Positions 1 through 6,056 of a stretch of DNA of 7,090 nucleotides are shown piece by piece. Within the stretch, counting starts at the first letter, position 1, and every line of letters begins with the position of its first letter. Source of the DNA: JBBKWJ01 sp037968895 (GTDB lineage Bacteria; Actinomycetota; Acidimicrobiia; Acidimicrobiales; SZUA-35); NCBI GenBank assembly GCA_037968895.1, contig JBBKWJ010000224.1, forward strand, positions 1 through 7,090, written 5' to 3'. A program made the position numbers and the translations under genes. The notes beneath the pieces are model-generated. The model made no database searches and was not told where the DNA came from. It worked only from the letters and a program-made list of their open reading frames with translations.

Positions 1-59
1 TGGCTTGCTGAACTGCATCCGACGAGTATCACGGCCGCAATAAGCGTAAAAAAGCGCAT
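1..59 (-). CDS. Putative lipoprotein, N-terminal fragment cut by window edge
   Basis: Reading leftward from the ATG at 59, the frame gives MRFFTLIAAVILVGCSSAS and then leaves the window. This is a compact type II (lipoprotein) signal peptide: one Arg after Met, a hydrophobic core FFTLIAAVIL, and a lipobox LVGC with the predicted lipidated Cys at residue 15, followed by small polar residues. From established knowledge, such a protein would be exported, lipidated by Lgt, cleaved by LspA and anchored on the outer face of the membrane. The function of the mature domain cannot be seen. There is no Shine-Dalgarno sequence, but a promoter with its -10 box 7 nt before the ATG fits a leaderless start. 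Only 19 codons are visible, so this remains a prediction. Confidence 0.6.
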   Translation of the reverse strand, partial: MRFFTLIAAVILVGCSSAS

Positions 60-66
60 GTAAGCG

Positions 67-96
67 ATGTTAGAGCTAGATCGTGTCACCTCACAA
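67..96 (-). promoter_or_regulatory. Candidate leaderless promoter for the lipoprotein gene
   Basis: On the minus strand, TTGTGA (91-96, -35-like) is separated by 18 nt from TAACAT (67-72, -10-like). Seven nt then lead to the ATG at 59. A -10 box at that distance puts the transcription start on or next to the start codon, which agrees with the absence of a Shine-Dalgarno sequence. The -35 match is modest. Confidence 0.45.
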
Positions 97-139
97 CCCT
101 ATTCGCCGAATCATCGCGAGGCCATGGGGCGCGGTCCCC

Positions 140-481
140 TCAGTGCTTGCGGTACGACCAGACGCCGAACCCAATCACCGGCAGCATCAGAAGGATAATG
201 CTGCCCACGTTGATCAGGAGGATGGCATCGTCGTAGAAGGGCTCTCTGATTCCAGAGCCAAACAGCCATCCACCGCCCCACGTATCAGCCGCATAGATCG
301 TCGCCATGAGCCAACCGATGCCGACCGAACCGACCCAAACGACGGCGACGACGATCCCTAGCACCACCTTGACAACGGCGCCCGTCTGGCTCGGCTCGCG
401 CTCAGCGAGGACGGCATGTGACGGCGGGGAGGTGAATGGTGGCTGGGTGGTCGGTTCCATCTCCATATGTTCATCGACCAC
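140..481 (-). CDS. Two-span membrane protein of unknown function
   Basis: This 113-aa protein is not one I recognise. Residues 1-33 are a Pro/Thr/Glu-rich, probably cytoplasmic, tail. Two hydrophobic spans follow, at about residues 36-61 (LGIVVAVVWVGSVGIGWLMA) and 86-108 (ILLINVGSIILLMLPVIGFG). They are joined by a loop of about 25 residues rich in Gly and Trp with acidic residues (DTWGGGWLFGSG, FYDD). The tail ends in basic residues (YRKH). The disordered N-terminus plus small helical hairpin resembles many actinobacterial hypothetical membrane proteins. The start is uncertain: the longest frame begins at GTG (481) with GGAG only 2 nt away, and in-frame ATGs at 466 and 460 are alternatives. 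It lies downstream of the GlsB-like gene on the same strand, separated by about 100 nt that contain an inverted repeat. Confidence 0.7.
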   Translation of the reverse strand: MVDEHMEMEPTTQPPFTSPPSHAVLAEREPSQTGAVVKVVLGIVVAVVWVGSVGIGWLMATIYAADTWGGGWLFGSGIREPFYDDAILLINVGSIILLMLPVIGFGVWSYRKH

Positions 482-530
482 GGCTCCGAGACCTATAGGG
501 GCTTGCCCTCAAAGATCGGCGGCCGCAAAG

Positions 531-557
531 TGTCGTACGTATCCGATACCTACGACA
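531..557. repeat. 27-bp near-perfect inverted repeat (operator or terminator)
   Basis: Arms TGTCGTA and TACGACA enclose GTATC-C-GATAC. Twelve of the 13 symmetric pairs match; the exception is a C/C at positions 538 and 550. It lies 24 nt after the stop of the GlsB-like gene and 49 nt before the GTG of the next minus-strand gene. As RNA it would fold with about 10 pairs and a 5-nt loop, but it lacks a run of T. As DNA, the symmetry and size suit a dimeric repressor site. The sequence does not decide between the two. Confidence 0.55.
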
Positions 558-581
558 AAACGTGGGGCTCGGGTGCTAGGG

Positions 582-848
582 CTAACGGCGAGCGTTGCCT
601 GGCTTGGGGCTGAGAAGCCGCGCAATCACGAGCACAATAACGGCACCGAGGATTGATCCGAAGAAGCCGGCGGCCGCCACGTCGGCACCCCGCCCGGCAA
701 TGACATTGAGCACTGTTCCACCCACGATGGAGCCGATTAGCCCGAGCACCGAGGTGCCGATACAGCCGAGGTCGTGTTCGCCTTTGACAAGGGCCTTTGC
801 GATCGACCCGATGATCAGTCCCGTCAACACCCACAGCAGAAAACCCAT
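582..848 (-). CDS. GlsB/YeaQ/YmgE family (transglycosylase-associated) membrane protein
   Basis: The protein is 88 aa, the normal size for this family. Three hydrophobic Gly-rich spans are visible, at roughly residues 2-19, 30-50 and 59-79. The family-like pattern appears in order: a Gly-rich first helix (LTGLIIGSIAKAL), a short polar loop (VKGEHDLG), a Gly-spaced second helix (GTSVLGLIGSIVGG) and a third helix starting GFFGSILGAV. It ends with a basic tail. Proteins of this family are small inner-membrane proteins often induced by stress; their biochemical role is not established, and the transglycosylase label is historical. The ATG at 848 is only 41 nt from the oppositely oriented peptidase start at 890, so the two share a very short divergent promoter region. 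I see no good ribosome-binding site for it. Confidence 0.9.
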   Translation of the reverse strand: MGFLLWVLTGLIIGSIAKALVKGEHDLGCIGTSVLGLIGSIVGGTVLNVIAGRGADVAAAGFFGSILGAVIVLVIARLLSPKPGNARR

Positions 849-889
849 GCCGGTAGTCTGGCACAGCGATCGACAAGACGGAGTGCGCC

Positions 890-2590
890 GTGGCTGCTGA
901 ACTGTTCGAAATAGACCATCTCTACCGCTATGACGAGCTGACAGAAACGATCCACGCCCTCGCCAACGTGTTCCCCGAGCTGGTGGCGATCAGCGAGATA
1001 GGGCGGTCACACGAGGGCCGGTCCATCTGGCTGGCCACGGTCACAAATACGGCGACGGGCGATGCGGCCACAAAGCCGGCGGTGTGGGTCGACGCCAATA
1101 TTCACAGTGTCGAGATCACGGGTTCGATGGCTGCGCTGCATCTGCTGAGGTCGCTGGTCAGCCGCAGAGATGAAACCGAGATCGCCCACGTGCTCGCCAC
1201 CCGGACCTTCTACATCGTGCCTCGCCTCAACCCAGACGGAGCCGAGCTTGCCCTTGCCGACAACCCGACGTATCTCCGTTCTGGCGTTCGGCTCTCACGC
1301 AACGTGGCGAACGGTGTCGGGTGGGTTCCGGGCGATGTCGACGGTGACGGCAGGGTGCTCGACATCCGTGTCGTCGACCCGAACGGAGCATGGAAGGTGT
1401 CCGACCTCGATGAGCGAATCATGGTGCCGCGTCAACCCGAAGACATCGGCGATGGCCCCTGGTATCGAATCATCGACGAGGGCTCGTACCACGACGCCGA
1501 CGAATCTCGACTCGAGCTCAAGAAGGCCGTCGACCCCCGCAACCTCGACTTCAACCGACACTTCCCCTACGGCTGGCATGGCGAGTCGGAGCAGAAGGGC
1601 GCCGGTCGGGCCCCCGGCGTTGAACCCGAGATCAGAGCCCTCATGGATGCTGTCCTCGCCCGACCAAACATCTGCGTCTACCTCGCCCATCACACGTTTA
1701 GTGCCGCCATCCTCCGGCCGTACGACGACAAGCCAGACACCGCCTTCCCCGGCGACGACCTTCGCCGCTACAAAGCCATCACCCAGAAAGGCACCGACCT
1801 AACCGGCTATCGGGGCGTCTCGGTGTTCCACGACTTTGGGTACGACACCGACAAGCCGATCTCCGGTGCAGCCGATTGCTGGGCCTACGATCACCTCGGC
1901 GTCTACGGTTTCACCACCGAGTTCTGGAGCCCAATTGCCCAGTCCGGAATCACCGACTATCACCTCACTGGCTGGATGGAAGACCATCCCGTCGAAGACG
2001 AGGTCACACTTCTCAAGTGGAACGACGAGGCGCTCGACGGCAAGGGGTTCGCGCCTTGGACCAAGTTTGAGCATCCTCAGCTTGGCTCCGTCGAGATTGG
2101 CGGTTGGGACCGCTTCCGCTGCTGGGAGAACGCGCCAGACCACCTCATCGAAGCCGAAGTTGCGCCACACACCGACTGGGAGATCTGGCTCGCCCTGACG
2201 ACGCCATTGCTCCGGGTCCGAGACACGGTGGTCGAGCCGCTCGGCGATGGCTTGGTGAGTGTGTCGTGCGTGGTCGAGAACGCTGGCTATTTCCCGACGT
2301 CGGTCACCGAGCAGGCTGTGAAGCGTTCGCTGGTTGATCCGGTGACCGTTGGCTTGACCATCGACGACCACTCCGTGCTTGTCTCCGGTCTGCCGGTCCA
2401 AGAACTCGGGCAGCTTGATGGCGCCGAGCGTGTCCGCAATCCCATGAGCTGGGCTGGACGTGACCACGACTACTCGACCGACCGCGCCGTCGCCCGTTGG
2501 GTCCTTCGAGTCGAGCCAGGTGCCGAGATCACGATTGCAGCATCGCACCAGAGGGCAGGGTCGGTGACAACCACAGTCACCGCCGGCTGA
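890..2590 (+). CDS. M14 family zinc carboxypeptidase
   Basis: This 566-aa protein starts at GTG with GGAG 6 nt upstream. The M14 metallocarboxypeptidase core is complete. The HxxE zinc pair is H72/E75 in DANIHSVEITGS, and LNPDG is at 113-117. The substrate-carboxylate Asn-Arg pair is N222-R223 in DFNRHFP. The third zinc ligand is probably H268 in YLAHHTF, and the catalytic Glu is E344 in GFTTEFW. The block GAADCWAYDHLGVYGFTTEFW precedes and includes that Glu as in known M14 enzymes, with Y333 near the usual tyrosine. A DVDGDGR loop (149-155) matches the DxDxDG calcium-binding pattern. Residues from about 440 form a beta-rich C-terminal extension. There is no signal peptide, so it is predicted to be cytosolic and to remove C-terminal residues from peptides. 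The exact substrate is unknown. Confidence 0.93.
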   Translation: MAAELFEIDHLYRYDELTETIHALANVFPELVAISEIGRSHEGRSIWLATVTNTATGDAATKPAVWVDANIHSVEITGSMAALHLLRSLVSRRDETEIAHVLATRTFYIVPRLNPDGAELALADNPTYLRSGVRLSRNVANGVGWVPGDVDGDGRVLDIRVVDPNGAWKVSDLDERIMVPRQPEDIGDGPWYRIIDEGSYHDADESRLELKKAVDPRNLDFNRHFPYGWHGESEQKGAGRAPGVEPEIRALMDAVLARPNICVYLAHHTFSAAILRPYDDKPDTAFPGDDLRRYKAITQKGTDLTGYRGVSVFHDFGYDTDKPISGAADCWAYDHLGVYGFTTEFWSPIAQSGITDYHLTGWMEDHPVEDEVTLLKWNDEALDGKGFAPWTKFEHPQLGSVEIGGWDRFRCWENAPDHLIEAEVAPHTDWEIWLALTTPLLRVRDTVVEPLGDGLVSVSCVVENAGYFPTSVTEQAVKRSLVDPVTVGLTIDDHSVLVSGLPVQELGQLDGAERVRNPMSWAGRDHDYSTDRAVARWVLRVEPGAEITIAASHQRAGSVTTTVTAG

Positions 2591-2633
2591 CGTTCCGCGC
2601 TCCTAGGCTCCGTTGGCCGTCGAGGACGCTGTT

Positions 2634-2679
2634 CGTTCCATCGAATCCGATCCAGAAACGGGTCGGATTCAATGGAATG
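2634..2679. terminator. 46-bp hairpin A between convergent genes
   Basis: Two 20-nt arms flank a 6-nt loop, AGAAAC. They pair over their full length except for one C/A mismatch, with G·T wobbles at two positions. Pairing can extend outward to 2631-2682. The hairpin lies 43 nt after the M14 stop (+) and 17 nt after the DUF559 stop (-), a natural place for a bidirectional terminator. No T-run follows on either strand. It is 39/46 identical to hairpin B at 3684-3729. Confidence 0.7.
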
Positions 2680-2696
2680 AGCGATGAGGAGTTGGT

Positions 2697-3620
2697 TCAG
2701 CCCGCAGTCAATACCGCCCGAACCGTCTCGACCACGAGCGGCCAATCGTCCACGTACTGTTGCCAAGTGAAGCGGCTGACTCGCCACCCGGCTCGGGTGA
2801 GGCGTGCGTCGCGATCACGGTCGACATGAAACGCGATGCGATTGTGGTGGAACGCGACGCTGTCGAGTTCGATTGCGTAGCGAAGAGCTGGGTAGGCGAG
2901 ATCAACCTGAGCGATGAGTGAGCCGGCCCGGCCGGTGACTCGCCACTCAAGGTCGGGCATCCGGAGGCCAGACTCGACGAGCTTGTTGGCGAAGTCTCGG
3001 CTCCACGCCGAGAGCGGCACGGCGTCTTCAGAGGAGCGGTCGGCCAGCACGGCTCGGAGCAGCACAGCCCCCGGCCGGCTCGGACGGGCAAACGACTCAA
3101 ACACAGCGGCAATCCGGGGCCACGTCGTTCGTCGATTGCGAAGCACATCGTCGACGAGTTCGTCTAGCTCACGCCTGGTGAGTTGGTTAGCCATCGATGC
3201 GACGGTCACCTCTAGTGGCGCCGTTTGAATCCCACATCTGGTGGTGGTTGGCAGCGAACTGAGGTCGGTCACGTGGCTGAGGGCGACGTTGGGGCTGTTG
3301 CCGTGGCGGGAACGAGCAACGACGGGGCGGTTCGGGTGGTCGTCGAGCGACCAGAGCGCGAGGGCCGAGCGGCCCCACGCGATGGCTCCCAACCCAACGG
3401 TGGCGGCCGTCAGATGGGCTTCGGGGTTTGCCGCGTGAGACGCCACGATCAGGGTGCCTCGAACGGGGCCAGTCACCCAGTGGCCCCGCCTAACCCTCCG
3501 ATCGATCTGCGCAGTCGTCAGCCCTGCGGCGGTGGCTTCGCGGCGCAATATCACGCCATGACGTTCGAGTAGTGCAGCGGCCTCGAGCGCGTGGCGCGGA
3601 TTATGGGATGGGGAGGGCAT
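2697..3620 (-). CDS. AbiEi-like N-terminus with DUF559/Vsr-like endonuclease domain
   Basis: The protein is 307 aa. Residues 10-60 resemble the winged-helix region of AbiEi-type antitoxin-like proteins: a helix, then REATAAGLTTAQIDRRVRRG, then WVTGPVRGTLIV. The middle (65-175) matches the variable core of such proteins. Residues 235-307 look like a DUF559, PD-(D/E)XK/Vsr-like nuclease fold: QVDLAYP (D240), YAIELDSVAFHH (E251, D253, H258/H259), DRDRDARLTRAGWRVSRF (from D267) and a closing helix. In actinobacteria, proteins of this layout are common, often unlinked to a toxin, and mostly uncharacterised. No partner toxin gene is adjacent. GGAAG lies 2 nt before the ATG at 3620, which is closer than ideal. 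A 46-bp hairpin follows the stop and a sibling hairpin lies upstream, so it is probably transcribed alone. Confidence 0.8.
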   Translation of the reverse strand: MPSPSHNPRHALEAAALLERHGVILRREATAAGLTTAQIDRRVRRGHWVTGPVRGTLIVASHAANPEAHLTAATVGLGAIAWGRSALALWSLDDHPNRPVVARSRHGNSPNVALSHVTDLSSLPTTTRCGIQTAPLEVTVASMANQLTRRELDELVDDVLRNRRTTWPRIAAVFESFARPSRPGAVLLRAVLADRSSEDAVPLSAWSRDFANKLVESGLRMPDLEWRVTGRAGSLIAQVDLAYPALRYAIELDSVAFHHNRIAFHVDRDRDARLTRAGWRVSRFTWQQYVDDWPLVVETVRAVLTAG

Positions 3621-3683
3621 GGCTTCCAGCTTTGTGATGGGGTGCGCTGGGAGCGAGGCTCCGATTTGGCGAATCTAGGGCTT

Positions 3684-3729
3684 CGTTTCATCGGATCCGA
3701 CCCAGTAATGGGTCGGATTCAATGAAACG
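3684..3729. terminator. 46-bp hairpin B after the HIRAN gene
   Basis: Twenty-nt arms surround the loop AGTAAT, extendable to a 22-nt stem (3682-3731). The only non-pair is the same C/A mismatch as in hairpin A. It starts 19 nt after the minus-strand stop of the HIRAN-like gene and lies 63 nt upstream of the DUF559 start. Position and stability suggest a terminator for the HIRAN gene without a T-run, as is common in high-GC actinobacteria. Confidence 0.65.
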
Positions 3730-3748
3730 AACGGCAACAAGGGGATGC

Positions 3749-4591
3749 TTAGGGGAGCCCGGCTAGTGCCCGCTCGAGATTGGAGCCGGTCGGCAGCCCA
3801 AGCGACACCTCGAGTTTCTGCTTGCCTCGCCGCACCGTGGCAACGCAGGTGGTCGGCAGGCCGGCCATTTCGAGGCCGAGCAGAAGAGGCTTGTAGGTCG
3901 CCGACATTGCTGGCGTCAACCAGCCGAGGACGTGGCCGCCGTGATTGGCCGTGATGCGATGGCTATGGCGGGTGTCGAGATGGGCGACGAGTGGCTGTCC
4001 GGCTCGGGTGCCAAGAACCGCAGCGAGGTAGGGCTGACAATTCTCCTCACCCTCGAGCGACACTCGTCCCGAGCGGCTCAGGATGATGGCGTCGTCGGCG
4101 GTAAGACGGCGAGGCGGCGCTGACGCAAAGATCACTAGGCCGTAACTACCGGTTGACTTTGGCGGCCGGTGCCACCCGCCAACTACCTCGCCCTGGCATA
4201 CGGCTGGCATGTTGTCGTCGTGCAGGCTCTTGATGACCTTGTGCCAGCTCTTGGCTGAATTGCGAGGGATGTAGCCCGCATGGTGCTGCCCGATATAGGC
4301 GGCAACAGCGTTTGGGTCACTTGGGTCGTGTTCGTCGCGGGCGAGTTGGACCAGCACCCGTGTGATCGTGGCGCCGCTCTTGGTTTTGGGCCCGACAGTT
4401 TGCTCAAATGCTGCTTGCCGAGCGCCTTCGCCAGCGATGTCGATTCGGTCGAGCCCGGCGATTGTTCGACCAGTAATCGTTGGCTCAATCGGCACGTTGT
4501 ATGGGGGAGGAGGGGCGAACCGGGCAGGGTCGAACGAATCCTCTGCCATAGACATTGCTCCCTCGTCGTGTCCTGGCATCTGCATTGCCAT
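3749..4591 (-). CDS. Tandem HIRAN-like domain protein
   Basis: The protein is 280 aa. Residues 1-48 are a low-complexity Met/Pro-rich lead. Residues 51-156 read as a HIRAN domain: DIAGEGARQAAF, then RDEHDPSDPNAVAAYIGQ, then AGYIPRNSAKSWHKVI. This is the family's conserved E-x-x-N/D-P-x-D-P-N-A-V and G-Y-(I/L)-P pattern. Residues 177-267 look like a second, diverged copy (VSLEGEENCQPYLAAVLG; HVLGWLTPAMSATYKPLLLG). HIRAN domains, as in HLTF/Rad5, bind 3' ends of single-stranded DNA; here there is no helicase or nuclease domain, so the role is unknown. The start at 4591 is supported by TCGACA-17 nt-TACCAT-6 nt-ATG, a leaderless layout. An internal ATG at 4555 has GAGGGAG just upstream and would give 268 aa, so two starts are possible. 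Confidence 0.78.
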   Translation of the reverse strand: MAMQMPGHDEGAMSMAEDSFDPARFAPPPPYNVPIEPTITGRTIAGLDRIDIAGEGARQAAFEQTVGPKTKSGATITRVLVQLARDEHDPSDPNAVAAYIGQHHAGYIPRNSAKSWHKVIKSLHDDNMPAVCQGEVVGGWHRPPKSTGSYGLVIFASAPPRRLTADDAIILSRSGRVSLEGEENCQPYLAAVLGTRAGQPLVAHLDTRHSHRITANHGGHVLGWLTPAMSATYKPLLLGLEMAGLPTTCVATVRRGKQKLEVSLGLPTGSNLERALAGLP

Positions 4592-4597
4592 GCACAG

Positions 4598-4626
4598 ATG
4601 GTAGGTGGGCAGCGATGGCCTGTCGA
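4598..4626 (-). promoter_or_regulatory. Leaderless-type promoter of the HIRAN gene
   Basis: On the minus strand, TCGACA (4621-4626; 5 of 6 match TTGACA), a 17-nt spacer, TACCAT (4598-4603; -10) and 6 nt lead to the ATG at 4591. This is the best sigma-70-type promoter in the window. Transcription would start at or beside the A of the ATG. It overlaps the region upstream of the divergent P1 peptidase. Confidence 0.6.
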
Positions 4627-4667
4627 CCTCGAACCACGGCAGCGCTGATCGGGGGCTGTTCTAGAGC

Positions 4668-4673
4668 TAGCAT
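4668..4673 (+). promoter_or_regulatory. Candidate -10 box of P1 peptidase, leaderless layout
   Basis: TAGCAT ends 6 nt before the ATG at 4680, and no Shine-Dalgarno sequence is visible. This matches the TAnCAT placement seen before the ATGs at 59 and 4591. The corresponding -35 position (CTGATC, 4645-4650) is a poor match. Confidence 0.4.
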
Positions 4674-4679
4674 CGGGCG

Positions 4680-5747
4680 ATGGTGAGACTGCGTGAGCTG
4701 GGGTTGACGATTGGGTTGCTGCCGACGGGGCCGCTGAATGCAATCACCGATGTTGGCGGTGTTTCGGTTGGACACTCGACGCTGATTGAGGACGAGCCCC
4801 GTGTGGTTCGCACTGGGGTGACCGTGGTTGGCCCAAGGCCGGCCTCAGAATTGGCTGATGCCTGCTACGGCGGCATCTACTCGTTCAACGGCAACGGCGA
4901 GATGACGGGGTCGCACTGGCTCGAGGAGTCGGGGCTGCTGACTGGTCCGATTGGGATCACGAACACCCATCAGTGTGGGATGGTGCGCGATGCCCTGGTG
5001 GCCCATGAGGTGGCGGCTAACCCTGAGCTGGGATGGATCTTGCCGATTGTGGGGGAGACGTACGATGGGTTTCTCAGCGACATCGATGCGTTCGCTTTGA
5101 CGCCGTCGCACGTGACTACGGCTCTTGCCGATGCATCGACCGGTCCTGTCGCTGAGGGCTGTGTTGGTGGCGGCACCGGCATGGTGTGCCATGAGTTCAA
5201 GGGCGGGATTGGGACGTCGTCTCGTGTGGTTGAGACGGCGGGCTCCCAGTACACGGTCGGGGTGCTGGTGCAGGCGAACTATGGGGCCAGGCGACAGCTG
5301 CGGCTTGACGGCACACCGGTCGGGCATCTGCTTGGGGCCGACGTGGTGCCACTGCCTGAAGATCCAACGATCAAGGAGGCCGGCTCGATCATCGTGATTG
5401 TGGCCACCGATGCGCCACTGCTCGCTGATCAGGCCAAGCGGCTGGCTCGTCGGGCGACCGTCGGATTGGCACGAGTCGGGGGAGTCGGCAACAACGGGAG
5501 TGGCGACATCTTCTTGGCGTTCTCGACCGGCAATCGAGTGCGTATCGAAGCGACCATGCCGATATCGGTCGAGACGTTGCCGCCCGGCCAGATGTCGCCA
5601 TTGTTCGAGGCTGCGGCCGAGGCAACAGAAGAGGCGATCTGGAATGCAATGTGTGCCGCCGCAACGATGACCGGTTTCAAAGGTCGGACGGTGCACGCCG
5701 TGCCGCACGATCTTCTGCGCGACCTCGCCGCCCCGCCCCAGCCGTAA
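4680..5747 (+). CDS. P1 family peptidase (DmpA/S58, self-processing)
   Basis: The protein is 355 aa, typical of DmpA/BapA-type Ntn-fold aminopeptidases. Family landmarks appear in order: an N-terminus LRELGLTIGLLPTGPLNAIT then DVGGVSVGH; TNTHQCGMVRDA (94-105); GGGTGMVCHEFKGGIGTSSR (162-181); GVLVQANYGARRQL (194-207); and GVGNNGSGDIFLAFSTGN (268-285). By analogy with DmpA, the precursor cleaves itself between G273 and S274, leaving S274 as the nucleophile at the N-terminus of an 82-residue beta chain. Known members release N-terminal residues from peptides, amides or beta-peptides, sometimes D-amino acid esters; the substrate here cannot be inferred. There is no signal peptide, so it is predicted to be cytosolic. 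It is divergent from the HIRAN gene with 88 nt between starts. No Shine-Dalgarno is seen, and a -10 box at 4668-4673 suggests a leaderless mRNA. Confidence 0.93.
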   Translation: MVRLRELGLTIGLLPTGPLNAITDVGGVSVGHSTLIEDEPRVVRTGVTVVGPRPASELADACYGGIYSFNGNGEMTGSHWLEESGLLTGPIGITNTHQCGMVRDALVAHEVAANPELGWILPIVGETYDGFLSDIDAFALTPSHVTTALADASTGPVAEGCVGGGTGMVCHEFKGGIGTSSRVVETAGSQYTVGVLVQANYGARRQLRLDGTPVGHLLGADVVPLPEDPTIKEAGSIIVIVATDAPLLADQAKRLARRATVGLARVGGVGNNGSGDIFLAFSTGNRVRIEATMPISVETLPPGQMSPLFEAAAEATEEAIWNAMCAAATMTGFKGRTVHAVPHDLLRDLAAPPQP

Positions 5748-5796
5748 CACCGGGGTCAGGTACGAACGCAACGGCGTAACACTTTCGGGCTGTCAG

Positions 5797-5892
5797 CTAG
5801 CTGGCGCCTGCGGCCGGGGTGAACACGAACCCAGCGATGAAGCTGAGCACGGCGATGATTCCCAACACGATGCGTTCGGACTTGAGGTTCAT
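5797..5892 (-). CDS. 31-aa single-span membrane peptide
   Basis: The minus-strand ATG at 5892 opens a 31-codon frame ending in TAG at 5797. It has a short charged start MNLKSER, one hydrophobic segment IVLGIIAVLSFIAGFVF (residues 8-24) and a small tail TPAAGAS. A clear Shine-Dalgarno (AAAGGAAG) sits 4 nt before the ATG, the best in the window, so translation is likely. Charge distribution (K, E and R before the span, none after) suggests the N-terminus faces the cytoplasm. I do not recognise a family. It is convergent with the P1 peptidase, whose stop is 49 nt away, and follows the NERD gene on the same strand by 164 nt. Small one-span peptides like this are usually partners of larger membrane proteins, but no partner is visible. 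Confidence 0.65.
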   Translation of the reverse strand: MNLKSERIVLGIIAVLSFIAGFVFTPAAGAS

Positions 5893-6027
5893 TTCGCTTC
5901 CTTTGGCCGGCGCCGGTCCCTGAATGGGGCCAGAAGCGCACGGTGTCTTGCTGACCTATCGGCCAGAAGCTGCAGCGAGTTGAGCTGATGCGCGTCGTTC
6001 GTCGGTCTGGCGACCGCCGCACTTCCC

Positions 6028-6056
6028 GCCTTTCCTCGCCGGAGGCTCGGAAACGC
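6028..6056. terminator. Weak hairpin right after the NERD stop
   Basis: GC-c-TTTCC (6028-6035) can pair with GGAAA-c-GC (6049-6056), with one C/C mismatch. The 13-nt interior contains a further CCTC/GAGG alternative. It touches the stop codon of the 6057 gene. It has no T-run and a limited stem, so this is only a candidate terminator. Confidence 0.25.

Noticed and set aside
1799..2548. 249-codon open frame on the minus strand
   Set aside because: It lies entirely antisense to the M14 peptidase, in a frame left open by GC-rich codon bias, and shows no recognisable motifs.
2697..3620. AbiE-type toxin-antitoxin pair
   Set aside because: There is no AbiEii-like nucleotidyltransferase gene on either side; the neighbouring genes are an M14 peptidase and a HIRAN protein.
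2634..3729. DUF559 gene as a mobile cassette bounded by the two 46-bp hairpins
   Set aside because: Each hairpin is itself palindromic, there is no transposase and no visible target duplication. The equal spacing of each hairpin from a stop codon is better explained by terminators.
71..4670. TAGAGCTAG shared by 71-79 and 4662-4670
   Set aside because: The 9-bp match lies near candidate promoters but on opposite strands relative to the genes and at different offsets; probably chance.
4845..5771. 308-codon open frame on the minus strand
   Set aside because: It is antisense to the P1 peptidase, whose motifs are unmistakable; the composition (Arg/His-rich, no domains) is typical of a shadow frame.
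5794..5803. CAGCTAGCTG perfect 10-bp palindrome at the end of the 31-aa gene
   Set aside because: It is too short and falls over the stop codon region; it is expected by chance at this length.
5928..5970. GGCCAGAAGC direct repeat (5928-5937 and 5961-5970)
   Set aside because: Two 10-bp copies without symmetry or clear relation to a promoter; not enough to call a binding site or attachment site.
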